Source of the DNA: Fidelibacterota bacterium REDSEA-S14_B6
GTDB lineage: Bacteria; Fidelibacterota; Marinisomatia; Marinisomatales; S15-B10
DNA: 15,761 bases
Reading direction: 5' to 3'
Assembly (NCBI GenBank): GCA_001626655.1
Contig: LUOC01000124.1
Coordinates: 45,069-60,829, forward strand
A model generated the notes under the pieces. The model was not told where the DNA came from. It worked only from the letters and a program-made list of their open reading frames with translations, and did no database searches. Numbering within the stretch: position 1 is the stretch's first letter; each line of letters starts with the position of its first letter. Shown here piece by piece: positions 13,684 to 15,761 of this stretch. Made by a program: the position numbers and the translations under genes.

Positions 13684-14802
13684 ATGAAGGTTTGCATATC
13701 AAGAAACTCACTGCAGTCGGCATTGCAGCATCTTGCAAAAGCGACCCCTACAAGGTCAACCATACCCATCTTAAGCAGTGTCCTGTTTTCGGCTCGGGAC
13801 AACGGTCTCGAGATGCGCACCACGGATCTTGAAATAACCATCGTCACGCAGGCCGATGCGACCGTGTCGGCGGAGGGGGGAGTGGCCGTTCCTCACAGAA
13901 CTCTCATGGATATAACAAATGCACTGCCCGAAACGGATATTGTCATAGAGGCGAACGATAATCACAGAGTGGCCATGAAAACTTCCTTCGGCAATTATGA
14001 CATTGCCGGCGCCTCGCCCAGCGATTTTCCTGCCATGCCCGAAGTGGATAACAAAAAAGAAATCGGTATCTCTTCGGGCACACTGAAGAGGCTTATAGAA
14101 AAAACATCGTTTGCGCTGAGCGCCGATGAACTGAAGCCGGCCCTTATGGGAGCACTCCTTGAAGTGAGGACGGACAGGATTTCTGCCGTGGCAACCGATG
14201 GCCACAGACTTTCCTTCTGTTCCAGAACAGATTTTTCTTCCACTGGCTACGAAGGGAGCGTCATAGTTCCGAAAAAATTTCTTAATCTTTTGGTCCCTTA
14301 CTTGGACAACAGCGATGACATTGTGCTCTGGGTTGGGGATAACCACGTAACAATCTCTTTTACAGGGACGACCCTCTTTTCCAGGGTGATTGATGAGCGA
14401 TATCCCGATTACAAGACAGTACTCCCTAAAGATAATAATAAGATTTTGACGGCAGACAGGGAGGAGATGTTGGCGTCGGTAAGGCGTGTTGCCATTTTCT
14501 CAAACCGGTCCACGAAACAGGTGGAGCTGGAAATATCAAAGAGCGGGGCGGTGGTTAGAACAGAAGATCCTGAAAATGCATCAAGCGCAGAAGAAAAATT
14601 TGAAATCGATTACGAGGCAGACGATCTCTCTGTGGGGTTCAACGCCAACTATGTTGTGGACATGTTGTCCCACCTTGACGGAGCGAAAGCGGTGGTTCGG
14701 CTTAACACGCCGACGTCCGCCACGCTCATTGGTCCGGAAAAGCAGCAGGAGAACGAGGAGATGACCATGCTTCTCATGCCGATGCGGACAGGCGGCCATT
14801 AA
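13684..14802 (+). CDS. dnaN: DNA polymerase III sliding clamp (beta subunit)
   Basis: Ring-shaped processivity clamp. It has 372 residues, standard length, with three clamp folds of about 120 residues. MKVCISRNSLQSALQHLAKA and STIPILSSVLFSARDNGLEM start domain 1, and VATDGHRLSF is a hallmark of domain 2. The C-terminus LLMPMRTGGH corresponds to the family's PMR motif that lines the protein-binding pocket. No Shine-Dalgarno is visible before ATG 13684, but the start agrees with the family. It is followed by dciA and gyrB instead of recF. Confidence 0.98.
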   Translation: MKVCISRNSLQSALQHLAKATPTRSTIPILSSVLFSARDNGLEMRTTDLEITIVTQADATVSAEGGVAVPHRTLMDITNALPETDIVIEANDNHRVAMKTSFGNYDIAGASPSDFPAMPEVDNKKEIGISSGTLKRLIEKTSFALSADELKPALMGALLEVRTDRISAVATDGHRLSFCSRTDFSSTGYEGSVIVPKKFLNLLVPYLDNSDDIVLWVGDNHVTISFTGTTLFSRVIDERYPDYKTVLPKDNNKILTADREEMLASVRRVAIFSNRSTKQVELEISKSGAVVRTEDPENASSAEEKFEIDYEADDLSVGFNANYVVDMLSHLDGAKAVVRLNTPTSATLIGPEKQQENEEMTMLLMPMRTGGH

Positions 14803-14870
14803 CTGAATTGCGAAAATTTCGCCGACTGCGGAGATCGGTACTAACAAGAGCAGCGGGAGATAGTATATAG

Positions 14871-15146
14871 GTGCAGGAGCTAAGCACAGCACTCAACACA
14901 GCGATGAAGCAGAGCGGCATAGACCGCGCTGTGCGACAGAACAGAGCGCTGTTTGTCTGGGAAGAAGTGGTGGGAGACACGGTGGCGAAAAACTGTTCGG
15001 CGGAAGAGGTTAATTGTGGAACAATTGTTGTGAAAGCGTCCACGCCGGTCTGGAGAAATGAGCTGGCGTTGAAGAAGAAAGAGATCGTGGATAAGCTCAA
15101 CACCGCGCTCGGAGAAAACCTGATAAAGGACATGCGGATAATCTGA
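14871..15146 (+). CDS. dciA: DciA (DUF721), replicative helicase loader/operator
   Basis: A 91-residue protein of the DUF721 family, which in bacteria without DnaC/DnaI helps load DnaB helicase. Family features are ALFVWEEVVGDTVAKN near 26-41, the strand GTIVVKAS with TPVWRNEL (W about 62), and a C-terminal LNTALGENLIKDMRII. GTG 14871 is the start, with a distant GGGAG at about 14855. It sits 68 bases after dnaN and two bases before gyrB. This neighbourhood is typical of dciA and implies coexpression of clamp, loader and gyrase. Confidence 0.88.
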   Translation: MQELSTALNTAMKQSGIDRAVRQNRALFVWEEVVGDTVAKNCSAEEVNCGTIVVKASTPVWRNELALKKKEIVDKLNTALGENLIKDMRII

Positions 15147-15148
15147 AA

Positions 15149-15761
15149 ATGACAAAAAAGTCAAAAGAGTACAGCGCGGAAAAAATTACAATCCTTAAGG
15201 GGCTCGACGCGGTTCGGAAACGGCCGGCCATGTATATCGGCGATGTGGGCAAACGAGGACTTCACCACCTTGTAAACGAAGTGGTTGACAACAGTGTTGA
15301 CGAGGCGCTCGCCGGTCACTGTACAAAAATTAAGGTTACCGTCAACGCCGACAATTCTGTGTCGGTTGAAGACAACGGCCGAGGCATTCCTGTCGACATT
15401 CATAAAGAGGAGAACAAGCCGGCCCTCGAGGTGGTGATGACGGTACTCCACGCCGGAGGAAAGTTTGACAAGGGGACTTACAAAGTGTCTGGCGGACTTC
15501 ACGGTGTTGGTGTTTCTGTGGTGAACGCCCTCTCGAAATGGTTGGAAGCAGAGGTGAGGCGCGACGGAAAAGTACACCACCAGCGCTACGAGCGAGGAGC
15601 AACAGTCTCGAAACTGAAGGCTTCGGGGAAGGCGAAGAAGACGGGGACAAAAGTGACTTTTTATCCGGACGATGAAATCTTTACCGACATCGCCTGGGAC
15701 TATGATATAATCTCTGAGCGGTTGAGAGAGCTGGCCTATCTGAACAAAGAGCTGGAAATAA
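15149..15761 (+). CDS. gyrB: DNA gyrase subunit B, N-terminal part (cut by window edge)
   Basis: ATPase subunit of the supercoiling type II topoisomerase. The first 204 residues are visible and the gene continues beyond the window. The GHKL ATPase motifs are intact: ILKGLDAVRKRPAMYIGD, EVVDNSVDEA (Glu44 catalytic base, Asn48 Mg/ATP), VEDNGRGIP (Asp75) and GGLHGVG (115-121). LRELAYLNKELEI close to the end fits GyrB, although ParE cannot be fully excluded from the N-domain. Position after dnaN and dciA favours gyrB. ATG 15149 follows the dciA stop by two bases. Confidence 0.95.
   Translation, partial: MTKKSKEYSAEKITILKGLDAVRKRPAMYIGDVGKRGLHHLVNEVVDNSVDEALAGHCTKIKVTVNADNSVSVEDNGRGIPVDIHKEENKPALEVVMTVLHAGGKFDKGTYKVSGGLHGVGVSVVNALSKWLEAEVRRDGKVHHQRYERGATVSKLKASGKAKKTGTKVTFYPDDEIFTDIAWDYDIISERLRELAYLNKELEI

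Noticed and set aside
14810..14822. GCGAAAATTTCGC palindrome between dnaN and dciA
   Set aside because: Six-base arms around one base; too short to be a terminator and no T-tract or known site matches.

Overview
The window looks like an origin-proximal housekeeping segment of a Gram-negative bacterial chromosome. The long YidC with a periplasmic domain, a lipobox protein and an exported SurA-like chaperone point to two membranes. Most starts lack a clear Shine-Dalgarno, and YidC has Lys where proteobacterial YidC has its conserved groove Arg. Both fit the Fibrobacteres-Chlorobi-Bacteroidetes group or a relative such as Marinimicrobia, but lexA is unlike most Bacteroidetes and the placement is tentative.

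Left arm, minus strand (1-2609): dnaA, lexA, a Bcp/PrxQ-type peroxiredoxin and the start of an isochorismatase-family hydrolase, read right to left. The peroxiredoxin is the most notable gene. A simple ORF call truncates it, because an in-frame TGA (453..451) sits exactly where the family has its peroxidatic cysteine (TPG-C-T). The reading frame continues upstream of the TGA to an ATG that overlaps the lexA stop. A strong hairpin of bacterial SECIS type follows the TGA at the right distance. I therefore read it as a selenocysteine peroxiredoxin, translationally coupled to lexA and probably under SOS or LexA control.

Centre, plus strand (2777-13310): rpmH, yidD, yidC, mnmE, mnmG, mfd, a lipoprotein of parvulin/SurA type and a SurA-like chaperone, tightly packed with several stop-start overlaps. 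The genes usually interspersed here (rnpA, jag, rsmG, parA/parB) are absent. Two parS sites (ParB-binding 16-mers) flank mnmG, with a decayed third copy beside the second.

Right arm (13311-15761): a 373-base non-coding region carries an inverted pair of TTATACACA DnaA boxes on the arms of a long palindrome, an AT-rich stretch with a second inverted repeat, and a dnaN promoter. It is the best oriC candidate. It is followed by dnaN, dciA (DUF721) and a gyrB cut by the window edge; recF is missing. Base composition supports this placement: the plus strand is C-rich over sampled lines of the left and centre and G-rich in dnaN and gyrB.

Together the window encodes replication initiation and its regulation (DnaA, clamp, DciA, gyrase, DnaA boxes), segregation sites (parS), DNA damage response (LexA, Mfd), tRNA U34 modification (MnmE/MnmG), membrane and outer-membrane protein biogenesis (YidC/YidD, SurA-like) and a selenium-dependent peroxide defence enzyme.
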